Shown: positions 17,038 through 24,589 of the stretch, one piece after another
How positions within the stretch are numbered: the first letter of the stretch is position 1
Layout: each line of letters begins with the position of its first letter
From: Bordetella parapertussis
GTDB lineage: Bacteria; Pseudomonadota; Gammaproteobacteria; Burkholderiales; Burkholderiaceae_B
NCBI GenBank assembly: GCA_945872285.1
Contig: CAMBZR010000034.1
Span: 1-33,295 of the forward strand
DNA: 33,295 nucleotides
Direction: 5' to 3'
Made by a program: the position numbers and the translations under genes
The notes under the pieces: generated by a model
Told to the model about the DNA's origin: nothing
The model's database searches: none
Seen by the model: the letters and a program-made list of their open reading frames with translations, nothing else

Positions 17038-17831
17038 GGTTGCAGCACCGAGGACACTAACAGTTGGGTGTAAGGATGTTGTGGGTCGTCAAGCACTTGA
17101 TCTGTCAAGCCAGTTTCTACAATACGGCCACGACGCATCACAATCATGCGATGGGCTAACAAACGGGCCACCGCCAGATCATGGGTGACAATGACCGAGG
17201 CCAGCCCTAGGTGCTGAGTCAACTGGCGCAAGAGATCGAGTAATTTGGCTTGCACTGAGACGTCTAGCCCTGAGGTCGGCTCATCCATAAAGACCAGTCT
17301 GGGCTGAGTGACTAAGTTGCGGGCAATCTGTAGGCGTTGGCGCATACCGCCTGAAAAATGCCGAGGTAAGTCATCGACTCTGGTGGGGTCAATTTCAACG
17401 CGCGCAAGCCAGTCGCAGGCCGTGGCACGCAGCTTTCCGTAATGACGCTGGCCTAAGGCCATCAAGCGTTCACCCACATTGGCACCAGCCGACACTTCCA
17501 TTCTTAGGCCGTCCGCTGAGTTTTGATGCACAAAGCCCCAGTCGGTGCGTGCGAGCAGACGTCGCTGTGCCTCAGTCATCTTGAAGATATCGGTGAGTGC
17601 GCCGTCTTTAAGCTGAAATTCAACCGAGCCTGAGTCGGGTTGATCACGCGCTGCCAGTGCGTTGAGCAGTGTTGTTTTACCTGAGCCGGACTCACCCACA
17701 ATGGCAAGAACTTCGCCTGGCCAAAGCTCAAAGCTTGCGTCAATAAGCGCGGCTCGGTCGCCATAGCTTTTGTTCAGACCGGTTGCACGCAAGATGGGCG
17801 ACTGTTTGTCGACAGACATTGAGTTAGTCAT
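17034..17831 (-). CDS. phnK: C-P lyase ABC-type subunit PhnK
   Basis: A 265-aa ABC-type ATPase with Walker A GESGSGKT (residues 46-53), signature FSGGMRQR, Walker B LVFMDEP and switch His in VTHD. DWGFVHQNSADGLRM after Walker A is a PhnK hallmark. It resembles oligopeptide ATPases in the C-terminal half, but the gene order identifies it. The protein binds the PhnGHIJ core over PhnJ. The ATG at 17831 overlaps phnJ by 8 nt; an ATG at 17819 with AAAGGA about 10 nt upstream is an equally possible start. Confidence 0.95.
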   Translation of the reverse strand: MTNSMSVDKQSPILRATGLNKSYGDRAALIDASFELWPGEVLAIVGESGSGKTTLLNALAARDQPDSGSVEFQLKDGALTDIFKMTEAQRRLLARTDWGFVHQNSADGLRMEVSAGANVGERLMALGQRHYGKLRATACDWLARVEIDPTRVDDLPRHFSGGMRQRLQIARNLVTQPRLVFMDEPTSGLDVSVQAKLLDLLRQLTQHLGLASVIVTHDLAVARLLAHRMIVMRRGRIVETGLTDQVLDDPQHPYTQLLVSSVLQP

Positions 17832-18768
17832 CCTTTAAAACCGACTGCGCTGCGGCCACTGTCGCTTGGCCGACGTTGTTTTGCTGAGTCTCACAGTAAT
17901 CAGAGTCAGAGCAGACGAAAATCCGACCACCTTGATCATCGGTAATTACTTCATCCAGAAAACTATTTTTTGAGCCGCACAGTTCACAGGGGGCGTCCCA
18001 ACGCTGGATTTCAAAGGGATAGTCTTCAAATCCAAGACTTTCAACAGCGGTGTACGGAGGTACTGCATAAATACGCTTTTCGCGACCCGCGCCAAACAGT
18101 TGGAGCGCGGGGTTCATGTGCATCTTTGGATTGTCAAATTTTGGAATCGGCGAGGGCGCCATCACATAACGATGATTGACGAGTACGGGATAGTCATAGG
18201 TCGTCGCGATATGGCCATAGCGGGCGATATCTTCATAAAGTTTGACGTGCATCAGGCCGTACTCGGCTAAGCCATGCAGACTTCGCGTTTCGCGTTCACG
18301 AGGCTCAAGGCGCTGCATGGGCTCGGGTACCGGCACTTGGTAAATGATGATTTGATCTTCTGTGAGCGCCATTTCAGGAATACGATGACGCGTCTGGATC
18401 AGGGTAGCGGCATGCGTTTGTGTCGTAATTTCAACATTTGTGGTGCGTTGAAAAAAACGTCTAATGTTGACGGCATTGACGGTATCGTCTGACCCTTGAT
18501 CGATCACTTTCAGTACATCGTGAGGCCCAATCACCGAGGCCGTGACTTGGATTCCACCCGTACCCCAGCCATAGGGCAAAGGCATCTCACGTGAACCAAA
18601 CGGCACTTGATAACCTGGGATGGCAACTGCTTTTAGAATTGCCCGACGGATCATACGCTTGGTACGTTCGTCGAGATACGCAAAATTAAAATGCTGATCA
18701 ACAGCTTGATTTTCGTGAGAGGTGAATGCCTCACCAGTTGATGTGCGGGTTGTCTTCTTATTCAGCAT
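17824..18768 (-). CDS. phnJ: C-P lyase PhnJ, radical SAM catalytic subunit
   Basis: A 314-aa subunit that cleaves the C-P bond of 5-phosphoribosyl 1-phosphonate with a 4Fe-4S cluster and S-adenosylmethionine. The essential cysteines are C261 and C264 (CELC), C286 and C292 (VCSDSDYC), all offset by exactly 20 from E. coli C241, C244, C266 and C272; the last is the thiyl-radical Cys. The NFAYLDERTKRMIRRAILKA start and the GYQVPFGSREMP block holding the radical Gly are nearly identical to E. coli. The extra 20 residues are a polar N-terminal tail. GGAG 7 nt upstream fixes the ATG at 18768, giving an 11-nt overlap with phnI. Confidence 0.97.
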   Translation of the reverse strand: MLNKKTTRTSTGEAFTSHENQAVDQHFNFAYLDERTKRMIRRAILKAVAIPGYQVPFGSREMPLPYGWGTGGIQVTASVIGPHDVLKVIDQGSDDTVNAVNIRRFFQRTTNVEITTQTHAATLIQTRHRIPEMALTEDQIIIYQVPVPEPMQRLEPRERETRSLHGLAEYGLMHVKLYEDIARYGHIATTYDYPVLVNHRYVMAPSPIPKFDNPKMHMNPALQLFGAGREKRIYAVPPYTAVESLGFEDYPFEIQRWDAPCELCGSKNSFLDEVITDDQGGRIFVCSDSDYCETQQNNVGQATVAAAQSVLKDD

Positions 18769-19894
18769 GCTTATCTCCAACATCATCAGTCAATGTCGGC
18801 GTTTGGAGTGGTGAGGCTCGCATCTTTCTGACAAGTTCAAGCTCTGATTGAAAGTCAACGTAGTGGGGCAACTTTAGATGTTGCACAAAGCCTGAGGCTT
18901 CAAGGCTATCGCTGTGCGAAAGCACAAACTCGGGCATTTGAGCGGGTGATTGCACCAACTCTCCTAACTCAGCCGCGCGCAAAGCGCGATCCACCAAACT
19001 CATCGCCATCACCTTACGTTCGCTATGACCAAACGCTAAGCCATAGCCACGCGTGAACTGGGGTGGCTCGGTTTTGCTGCCTGCAAACTGATTGATCATC
19101 TGACATTCGGTGATTTCAATGTCGCCGATTGAAATGGCGAAACCTAGCTCTTCTGGTATCAACTCGATTTCTACCGAACCCAAACGAATTTCACCTACAA
19201 AGGGATGGCTGTTGGCATAGCCACGTTGTGTGGAATAGGCCATCGCGAGTAGAAAGCCTTCGTCACCCCGAGCAAGGTTTTGCAGACGGGTACTGCGATC
19301 AGCCGGAAAGCGCACGGGCTGACGGGTCAGGTCAAAGGGTGTTGGATCATTTTGCTTGGCTTGATGGGTTTCAATTAACCCCTCGCGATTGAGTAGATCA
19401 ATGACGCGCGGAGAAAATTGCTCGTCTTCAAGTTGAGCGCGATTGTTATGATCATCGTCGCTTGGATTGGGATTCTCCGGCTCACTGGTCGCCAGCAACG
19501 AGAAATCTAACAGTCGCTGGGTATAGTCGTAAGTTGGTCCAAGCACTTGCCCGCCAGGCAAATCCTTAAATGTGGCAGAGATCCTACGATCTAGCACCAT
19601 CTTGCTAGTATCAAGCGGTTGTGTAGAACCGAGTCTGGGTAAAGTGGCCCGGTAGGCGCGTAAAAGAAAAATGGCCTCAACCAAATCGCCACACGCCTGT
19701 TTGATGGCAAGCGCTGCAAGCTCTGGGTCAAAGACTGAGCCTTCCGTCATCACCCGATCGACAGCGAGTTTCATCTGTTGACGAATTTGTGCGATCGATA
19801 GCTCTGGAACGCTCAGGTCACCACGGCGTTGTTGATCGAGTAGTTGGTAACTGCTCAAAATAGCTTGTTCACCACCTTTAACGGCTACATACAT
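18758..19894 (-). CDS. phnI: C-P lyase subunit PhnI
   Basis: A 378-aa protein of the PhnI family (E. coli 354 aa). It begins MYVAVKGGEQAI, the usual PhnI start, and carries DLVEAIFLLRAYRATLPRLG, RRISATFKDLPGGQVLGPTYDYTQRLLDF and TRGYGLAFGHSERKVMAMSLVDRAL, all recognisable family blocks. With PhnG, PhnH and PhnL it replaces the adenine of ATP by the phosphonate; PhnI alone has nucleosidase activity. It lies 8 nt after phnH and overlaps phnJ. An acidic insertion near residues 145-160 (SEPENPNPSDDDHNN) seems to explain the extra length. Confidence 0.96.
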   Translation of the reverse strand: MYVAVKGGEQAILSSYQLLDQQRRGDLSVPELSIAQIRQQMKLAVDRVMTEGSVFDPELAALAIKQACGDLVEAIFLLRAYRATLPRLGSTQPLDTSKMVLDRRISATFKDLPGGQVLGPTYDYTQRLLDFSLLATSEPENPNPSDDDHNNRAQLEDEQFSPRVIDLLNREGLIETHQAKQNDPTPFDLTRQPVRFPADRSTRLQNLARGDEGFLLAMAYSTQRGYANSHPFVGEIRLGSVEIELIPEELGFAISIGDIEITECQMINQFAGSKTEPPQFTRGYGLAFGHSERKVMAMSLVDRALRAAELGELVQSPAQMPEFVLSHSDSLEASGFVQHLKLPHYVDFQSELELVRKMRASPLQTPTLTDDVGDKHAE

Positions 19895-19902
19895 AAGACG
19901 CC

Positions 19903-20535
19903 CTAACCTGAAATCTGAATACGGGTTGTTCTGGGCAGGCCGATCAGACCCGTGTTAGTCGCAAAAAAGACGTCAATCCCCCTCGGAAAACTAGCGTGAT
20001 TGTTTGCCCATTGCGCAACGAAGCCTTCCAATTGAGGAGGCGTGGCAGCCAACTGCTCAATGGTTGAAGTCACCGCAATCCCGGGGCCCGTCAAAGTGAG
20101 CGAAGGCGCTGCGGCTGTCTGAGTGCTCGGGGCCGCGATATCGATGACACAGGTGGTGGAGTGGTCTGGGTATTCGTCTGTCCCTAAAGCGAAACACTCT
20201 AACGCGGGGAGTTCATCCCAATGTTTGATCCACGCAAAGTCTGCCTCGTGCTGATGTGGCGTGATTTTGCAATCCGTGTGAAACACAATCCAGGTCGCGC
20301 CGTCGGTGTGGGCGAGACTAGGTGAAAGCCAAAGCAGCGAGCCAGGCTCTAGTAGCGCAAGCAGCAAGCCACTTGAACTGGCGTGTGCGGCCCTGGGCGC
20401 TTCAAACGTCACTTCAAGCGGGACAGGGCGCCCCGGGTAAGACAAAGCCTCTAGAGCTGCTCTGAAGACACTTTGGCTGCCCAGTGAAATGTTGCTAAAG
20501 CCAGTACCAAGCTCAGAAAGTTCAATGGTAGTCAC
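19903..20535 (-). CDS. phnH: C-P lyase subunit PhnH
   Basis: A 210-aa PhnH-family protein, a structural and catalytic subunit of the PhnGHIJ core. Typical blocks are QSVFRAALEALSYPGRP at residues 21-37 and, at the C-terminus, FPRGIDVFF followed by GLIGLPRTTRI. The start codon is GTG, overlapping the phnG stop as GTGA (4 nt), so it is translationally coupled to phnG. Confidence 0.94.
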   Translation of the reverse strand: MTTIELSELGTGFSNISLGSQSVFRAALEALSYPGRPVPLEVTFEAPRAAHASSSGLLLALLEPGSLLWLSPSLAHTDGATWIVFHTDCKITPHQHEADFAWIKHWDELPALECFALGTDEYPDHSTTCVIDIAAPSTQTAAAPSLTLTGPGIAVTSTIEQLAATPPQLEGFVAQWANNHASFPRGIDVFFATNTGLIGLPRTTRIQISG

Positions 20536-21041
20536 GACTGCTCCTCATCGGTTGAATCCGAGCCACTTTCACGCGCGACCGTAAAAAAATCGACCTTGCT
20601 GGCATCAGCCCGCGTTTGGCGAGTTGTTTTATTTACAGCCAGTAGCTCTCTAACAGGGGTAAGCAGAGCGTGTTCAATTGCCGAGTGCTCAGAGTTGTCT
20701 AGTAACAAGGCGTCGGCGACGGCAGCTAAGTAGGCATGGCGATGCGAGCGTCCAACGATATAGGCGATGCCAACGTGCCGGTGCACGGGCGCGTTGGATA
20801 AACGCAAGGCGCAGCGTGTCACGGTCATTTCGCCTAGGTTAAAGCGTTCACCGTTACCGCCAGCACGGGCCTCGACCATCATGAGCCCGGTTTCAGGTCT
20901 GCGTAACCAATGCGGAGTTGCTTGAATATGTGTCTGCAGCACCTCTTCAAGCAGGGCCAGTGGCGCGCGCGCCAGTAAAGCCAGCCACTGCGCGCGTGCA
21001 GTGTTTGTTGTAGAAAGACGACTGTCAGATGGTTGCAACAT
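20532..21041 (-). CDS. phnG: C-P lyase subunit PhnG
   Basis: A 169-aa PhnG-family protein and the first gene of the - strand run. The central FNLGEMTVTRCALRL, GIAYIVGRSHRHA and VADALL blocks and the late KVDFFTVAR motif are characteristic. It is a little longer than E. coli PhnG (150 aa) at both ends. The Shine-Dalgarno sequence before the ATG at 21041 is poor. A three-half-site Pho-box-like element lies about 92 nt upstream. Together with phnH-M this supplies the full core of the C-P lyase pathway. Confidence 0.94.
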   Translation of the reverse strand: MLQPSDSRLSTTNTARAQWLALLARAPLALLEEVLQTHIQATPHWLRRPETGLMMVEARAGGNGERFNLGEMTVTRCALRLSNAPVHRHVGIAYIVGRSHRHAYLAAVADALLLDNSEHSAIEHALLTPVRELLAVNKTTRQTRADASKVDFFTVARESGSDSTDEEQS

Positions 21042-21132
21042 TCACTTGTTACTTTAAGGGTACAGATTCGCTTGACGCGCACTGATTAAGTTTATTAAGT
21101 GACGTAGCTTAAGCATTCAATATTGTGTTTTC

Positions 21133-21161
21133 ATGACAAAGATGTAAACGTTTTATGACAA
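21133..21161 (-). promoter_or_regulatory. Tripartite Pho-box-like site upstream of phnG
   Basis: On the - strand, TTGTCAT (21155-21161), CGTTTAC (21144-21150) and TTGTCAT (21133-21139) follow each other at exact 11-nt steps. The outer two match CTGTCAT at 6/7; the middle is degenerate. The site is about 92 nt from the phnG start. It overlaps the proposed ATG of the divergent DUF1045 gene, so binding here may affect both genes or that gene may start further downstream. Confidence 0.55.
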
Positions 21162-21910
21162 TAAGTGACTTGGGTACGACGCTAGAGGTGTTAAGGTACA
21201 CGGCGCAACGGGCACACCGATACGCGGTGTACTTCGCACCCAATGTCGAACAGCAGTGGTGGGAGCAAGGTAGTCGCTGGTTGGGACGGTGTGCGCTCAG
21301 TCAGCAAGTGATCCTTCAGCCTACTGTGGCTGGGGTTTCTGCACAGAGGCTTGCAGAGCTAACAGCACACCCAAGACGCTATGGTTTTCATGCCACCTTA
21401 AGGGCTCCTTTTGTGTTGGCCGACCAATATCAGCCAAAAGATCTGAGTGACCGCGTCAGTCGCTTGTGTCAAAACTTAAAGCCTTTTGTCTTGCCACGTC
21501 TGCAGGTCAAGCTCTTAGATCATTTTCTGGCTCTCGTGCCAGAGCGTGACGCGGCGCAGCTAACGCTGCTCGAAGAGCAATGTGTGACAGAGCTAAACGA
21601 CTATGCCGCACCTCTTGAGCCAGACGAGCTGCGCAGACGCAGAAGTGCGGGCTTGTCATCGCACGAAGACTCTCTGTTGGTACGTTGGGGCTACCCCTAT
21701 GTTCTTGATCGCTTTCGATTTCATTGTTCACTGACGGGTTCGCTGGCAACAGCCTCGCCGCGCGAACTGAGGGCCTTGACTGAAGCCGCGCATCAACATT
21801 TTGAGCAATTGCCGCCCTGTGTAGTCGAGTCATTGGCAATTTTTGTTGAACCTACGCGTGGTGCCGATTTTGTGCTGCTTGAGCAATGTCGGCTGCTGGG
21901 CAGCGAGTGA
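21155..21910 (+). CDS. DUF1045 phosphonate-metabolism protein, 2H-phosphoesterase-like
   Basis: A 251-aa protein of the DUF1045/TIGR03223 family that accompanies phn operons. It has two H-x-T/S motifs, H79-A-T81 in RYGFHATLRAPF and H190-C-S192 in RFHCSLTGSL, the arrangement of 2H phosphoesterases, which open or hydrolyse cyclic phosphodiesters. The C-P lyase product 5-phosphoribosyl 1,2-cyclic phosphate needs such an activity, normally supplied by PhnP, which is absent here. That assignment is inference. The conserved part begins RYAVYFAP at residue 22, so the true start may be the TTG at 21170 or GTG at 21188 rather than the ATG at 21155. The gene is divergent from phnG. Confidence 0.85.
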   Translation: MTISDLGTTLEVLRYTAQRAHRYAVYFAPNVEQQWWEQGSRWLGRCALSQQVILQPTVAGVSAQRLAELTAHPRRYGFHATLRAPFVLADQYQPKDLSDRVSRLCQNLKPFVLPRLQVKLLDHFLALVPERDAAQLTLLEEQCVTELNDYAAPLEPDELRRRRSAGLSSHEDSLLVRWGYPYVLDRFRFHCSLTGSLATASPRELRALTEAAHQHFEQLPPCVVESLAIFVEPTRGADFVLLEQCRLLGSE

Positions 21911-21941
21911 AACGACAGATCGCTTCCGAGGCGCGGTTGGC

Positions 21942-21960
21942 CTGTCATAGTCCTGTCACT
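21942..21960 (+). promoter_or_regulatory. Pho box upstream of the PlcP-like gene
   Basis: CTGTCATAGTCCTGTCACT contains two consensus half-sites, CTGTCAT and CTGTCAC, at the 11-nt period with no mismatch to the PhoB pattern. It lies 46 nt before the ATG at 22006 and directly after the DUF1045 gene. This is one of the two best Pho boxes in the window. Confidence 0.85.
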
Positions 21961-22005
21961 CAGCAGCCATCAAATTGTCAAACCACTAGAGCATCATGAC
22001 TAGCC

Positions 22006-22821
22006 ATGAAACCAGCTGAATTTGATGTCCCAGAGCAACGGCCACAGCGTCATCGGGCGATATGGATTTCGGACATCCACCTTGGTACGCCGGGTTGCAA
22101 AGCCGAATATTTATTAGATTTTTTAAAATGGAATGACTCTGATCATTTGTATCTGGTGGGCGATATCATCGACGGCTGGCAACTCAAGAAGGGCTGGTAT
22201 TGGCGCCAAAGTCATAACGACGTGATTCAGAAGATCCTTCGCAAAGCGCGTAAGGGTACGCACGTAACCTATATTGCCGGCAATCACGACGAAGTCATTA
22301 GGCAGTTTTTGGGGATGGCGTTTGGTGACATCAAGATTGTTGACGAAGCGACCCACCAACTTTTAGACGGTCGACGAATTTGGGTCACTCACGGCGACTT
22401 GTTTGACGGAATCATCCAGCATGCAAAGTGGCTTGCCTATTTGGGCGACAGTATGTACACGCTCATACTCAAGTTGAACAACTGGTTCAATCACTGTCGG
22501 CACAAATTTGGTTTGTCGTATTGGTCGTTGTCGCAGTACCTCAAGCACAAGGTTAAGAACGCAGTCTCGTTCATTACTAAATTCGAGAACATTGTCACTG
22601 ACGAGGCTAGGCGTCGTGGCTACGATGGCGTCTTGTGCGGCCATATCCATAAAGCAGAGATTCGTGATATTGGTGGTATTTTGTACTGTAACGATGGCGA
22701 TTGGGTCGAGAGCCTGTCTGCGATTGTTGAGACGTCAGAGGGCGTTTTGAAAGTTGTGCATTGGCCCTATCGAACCAGTGAGACGCTCGACGAACAAGAG
22801 GACTTGGTCGTGCCAGCTTAG
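22006..22821 (+). CDS. PlcP-like phospholipase C (calcineurin-type metallophosphoesterase)
   Basis: A 271-aa binuclear-metal phosphoesterase, a family often annotated as UDP-2,3-diacylglucosamine diphosphatase-like. Motifs in order are SDIHLG (D23, H25), GDIIDGW (D53), GNHDE (N93, H94), THGDLFD and GHIHK. In marine and soil bacteria this family includes PlcP, which removes the phosphate-containing head group from phospholipids under phosphate starvation to give diacylglycerol for glycolipid synthesis. The perfect Pho box 46 nt upstream and the converging glycosyltransferase support that role over LpxH. There is no signal peptide. The Shine-Dalgarno sequence is weak. Its TAG shares three bases with the stop region of the convergent gene. 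Confidence 0.85.
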   Translation: MKPAEFDVPEQRPQRHRAIWISDIHLGTPGCKAEYLLDFLKWNDSDHLYLVGDIIDGWQLKKGWYWRQSHNDVIQKILRKARKGTHVTYIAGNHDEVIRQFLGMAFGDIKIVDEATHQLLDGRRIWVTHGDLFDGIIQHAKWLAYLGDSMYTLILKLNNWFNHCRHKFGLSYWSLSQYLKHKVKNAVSFITKFENIVTDEARRRGYDGVLCGHIHKAEIRDIGGILYCNDGDWVESLSAIVETSEGVLKVVHWPYRTSETLDEQEDLVVPA

Positions 22822-23969
22822 CGTAAATCGACTGTGGCGCGCTCTGTCTCTGCGTTAGACATCAATTGCGCAAGAATATCGGTTACCTCAAACACAGCGC
22901 GATTTTCGATGCCTGAGACAGTGTCTTTATATGCGGGAAGGTTCTCCAAGAGCGTTAGCACGCCCTTTCTGATGGCGCGTAGCGAGGGGATCACAAGACC
23001 TACACCTTGCTCGCGTACCCAGTTGGTGTTGTAACGCTCTTGGGGCATTGTCCAAGCATTGCCAAAGGTGATGACAGGCAAGCCCATGTGTACGGCTTCA
23101 CTTAAACTGCTCGGCCCGGGCTTGCCAATAAAAAAATCGCCCAAGCGCATGTAGTGATTGATTTTTTGAGTGAAGCCGATCACCACATGTCTTGAACTTG
23201 GTTTGAGTAAAGAGATTTTTTTGCTCAGCGTCGCGTTCATCCCGCAAAGAAAAATGAGTTGAATGTCAGGTAACGCCTTCGCGATACGTAGCATATCGCT
23301 CGAGCCATGGCCCCCGAACATCACGATTCCCGTTGGTTTGTTTGGATCAAGTCCGAGTTCAAGGCACTCTGTTTCGTGATCGATCTCTGGCTGTTCATAA
23401 AAGGCAGGCCGTAAGATCATTCCAGAGGTCAGTGAGATTTGTTCGTCAGCGTAACCCGCTGCGCGTGCTTGTTCAGCTGCGCGTGGCGTGCCACAGACAA
23501 GATGCTGTGCCTGATTGGGTTCTATCCAAAAATGCGGCGGATAATCCGCCATGTCTGTCAGCACAGTCACAAATGGCACGGTGGGCAAGGCACTCGTGAC
23601 GCTCTCGTAGAGCGCTTTATTGAAATTTGGGACGAGTGACACAACGTGATCGGGTTTGGTATCAAGCCAATGTTGCGCAAGCTTACGAACCATCGCGCTG
23701 TGCCCCATTTTAATCATCGCCTGAAACAGTTTGAGCTCAGTCGAGAGCCCAAGTGTGAGGCCATGGCGCAATCTAAAGTTGTACAGGTCTTCTGGCGCGC
23801 AACGCATCACTTTGTTAAAGCTCGCCTTCGGGTCTAACACTTCAAACAGATTCACCAAGCGCACGTTCCAGGGGCGCCGTTCAAATTCAATGGCCTGCTG
23901 CAGCGCCAGCGCTGTCGCGCGATGACCGCCGCCCGCATTGAAGTAAATGAAATCAATAGTTTTGTCCAT
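22818..23969 (-). CDS. Glycosyltransferase, MGDG synthase/diacylglycerol glucosyltransferase-like (GT28)
   Basis: A 383-aa GT-B glycosyltransferase. The N-terminal acceptor domain opens with FIYFNAGGGHRATALALQQA, the Gly-rich loop shared by plant MGDG synthases and bacterial processive diacylglycerol glucosyltransferases. The donor domain has VMFGGHGSSDM near residue 216 and the UDP-sugar motif GKPGPSSLSEAVHMGLPVITF near residue 283. It likely adds a hexose to diacylglycerol made by the PlcP-like enzyme, at the cytoplasmic membrane face. The gene has a near-perfect Pho box upstream. The ATG at 23969 has AAAGGA 15 nt away, a long spacing, but an in-frame stop upstream excludes an earlier start. 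Confidence 0.83.
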   Translation of the reverse strand: MDKTIDFIYFNAGGGHRATALALQQAIEFERRPWNVRLVNLFEVLDPKASFNKVMRCAPEDLYNFRLRHGLTLGLSTELKLFQAMIKMGHSAMVRKLAQHWLDTKPDHVVSLVPNFNKALYESVTSALPTVPFVTVLTDMADYPPHFWIEPNQAQHLVCGTPRAAEQARAAGYADEQISLTSGMILRPAFYEQPEIDHETECLELGLDPNKPTGIVMFGGHGSSDMLRIAKALPDIQLIFLCGMNATLSKKISLLKPSSRHVVIGFTQKINHYMRLGDFFIGKPGPSSLSEAVHMGLPVITFGNAWTMPQERYNTNWVREQGVGLVIPSLRAIRKGVLTLLENLPAYKDTVSGIENRAVFEVTDILAQLMSNAETERATVDLR

Positions 23970-23990
23970 TGCACCGTATGTTCATCCTTT

Positions 23991-24011
23991 CATATGACAG
24001 GGTCATGACAG
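23991..24011 (-). promoter_or_regulatory. Pho box upstream of the MGDG-synthase-like gene
   Basis: On the - strand the site reads CTGTCATGACCCTGTCAT, two identical consensus half-sites at the 11-nt period. It lies about 25 nt before the ATG at 23969, close enough that the transcript leader would be very short. With the site before the PlcP-like gene it indicates joint phosphate control of the pair. Confidence 0.82.
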
Positions 24012-24045
24012 AGGTCAGCAACTTGGCGCGCTGCTTCGCATTCAG

Positions 24046-24327
24046 TCAAAGCGATGGGGCTTTGGTTGAAGGTTGGTGACGTTTGAGCTCAAGACGTGCA
24101 AGCTCTTGGTAGGTTTCGGCCTCTTCAACAAACTGCGCAAAACTGTAATGCGCATCTGCATATTTAGTCAGAGATTTTCCCGTTTTATTGGGCGCGCTCG
24201 TGTCAAGGGTGATTTGCTGTTGGCGCCAATCGAAAAAAATCTTTAAGACAAAATTATTCCAGTCATCTTCAGTTGCATCGAGGGTGTTGCCCGAGCAATA
24301 AGCCATCCAACGTTTCTTTATGTTCAC
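24046..24327 (-). CDS. Small hypothetical protein (93 aa)
   Basis: I do not recognise this family. The 93-aa product is soluble, charged and rich in aromatic residues (WNNFVLKIFFDWRQQ), without signal peptide, membrane helix or Cys motif. The GTG start at 24327 has AGGAG 8-9 nt upstream, which argues for a translated gene. It lies just upstream of the MGDG-synthase-like gene on the same strand, but the Pho box between them suggests separate transcription. A single CTGTCAT (24415-24425 region, - strand) lies about 90 nt before the start with no good second half-site. Confidence 0.55.
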   Translation of the reverse strand: MNIKKRWMAYCSGNTLDATEDDWNNFVLKIFFDWRQQQITLDTSAPNKTGKSLTKYADAHYSFAQFVEEAETYQELARLELKRHQPSTKAPSL

Positions 24328-24489
24328 CTGAGTCTCCTGGCATCAAATTGTGAGGGATATGCTGCGGCGCGGCATCAAAACCTATCAAGATAGAGTACTT
24401 TGTGAATATTCGATTTTTATGACAGAGCCTCTTTTCGCCAAATGGTGCCGTACAAGATGACCATTCGAGATTGAAGTTTTGCAACAACA

Positions 24490-24518
24490 GATTCATATGC
24501 TTGTCACGGTTCTGAGGC
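24490..24518 (+). promoter_or_regulatory. Weak Pho-box-like site upstream of the ABC importer operon
   Basis: GATTCAT, TTGTCAC and CTGAGGC occur at 11-nt steps (24490, 24501 and 24512). Only the middle unit is a good half-site (6/7). The site lies about 72 nt before the ATG at 24590. It is suggestive only because the operon encodes a likely organophosphorus importer. Confidence 0.3.
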
Positions 24519-24589
24519 AAAATAAAGATCCAATCCGCTGGCGTCACTGCAGCATTGTTTTGTGTTCGACATTATTGAGGGTACTGGCC

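Noticed and set aside
22006..22821. Calling the metallophosphoesterase LpxH of lipid A synthesis
   Set aside because: The motifs are shared, but the perfect Pho box and the glycosyltransferase partner fit the PlcP role better.
24413..24425. Single CTGTCAT half-site upstream of the 93-aa gene (- strand)
   Set aside because: No second half-site of useful quality lies 11 nt on either side, so it is not called a Pho box.
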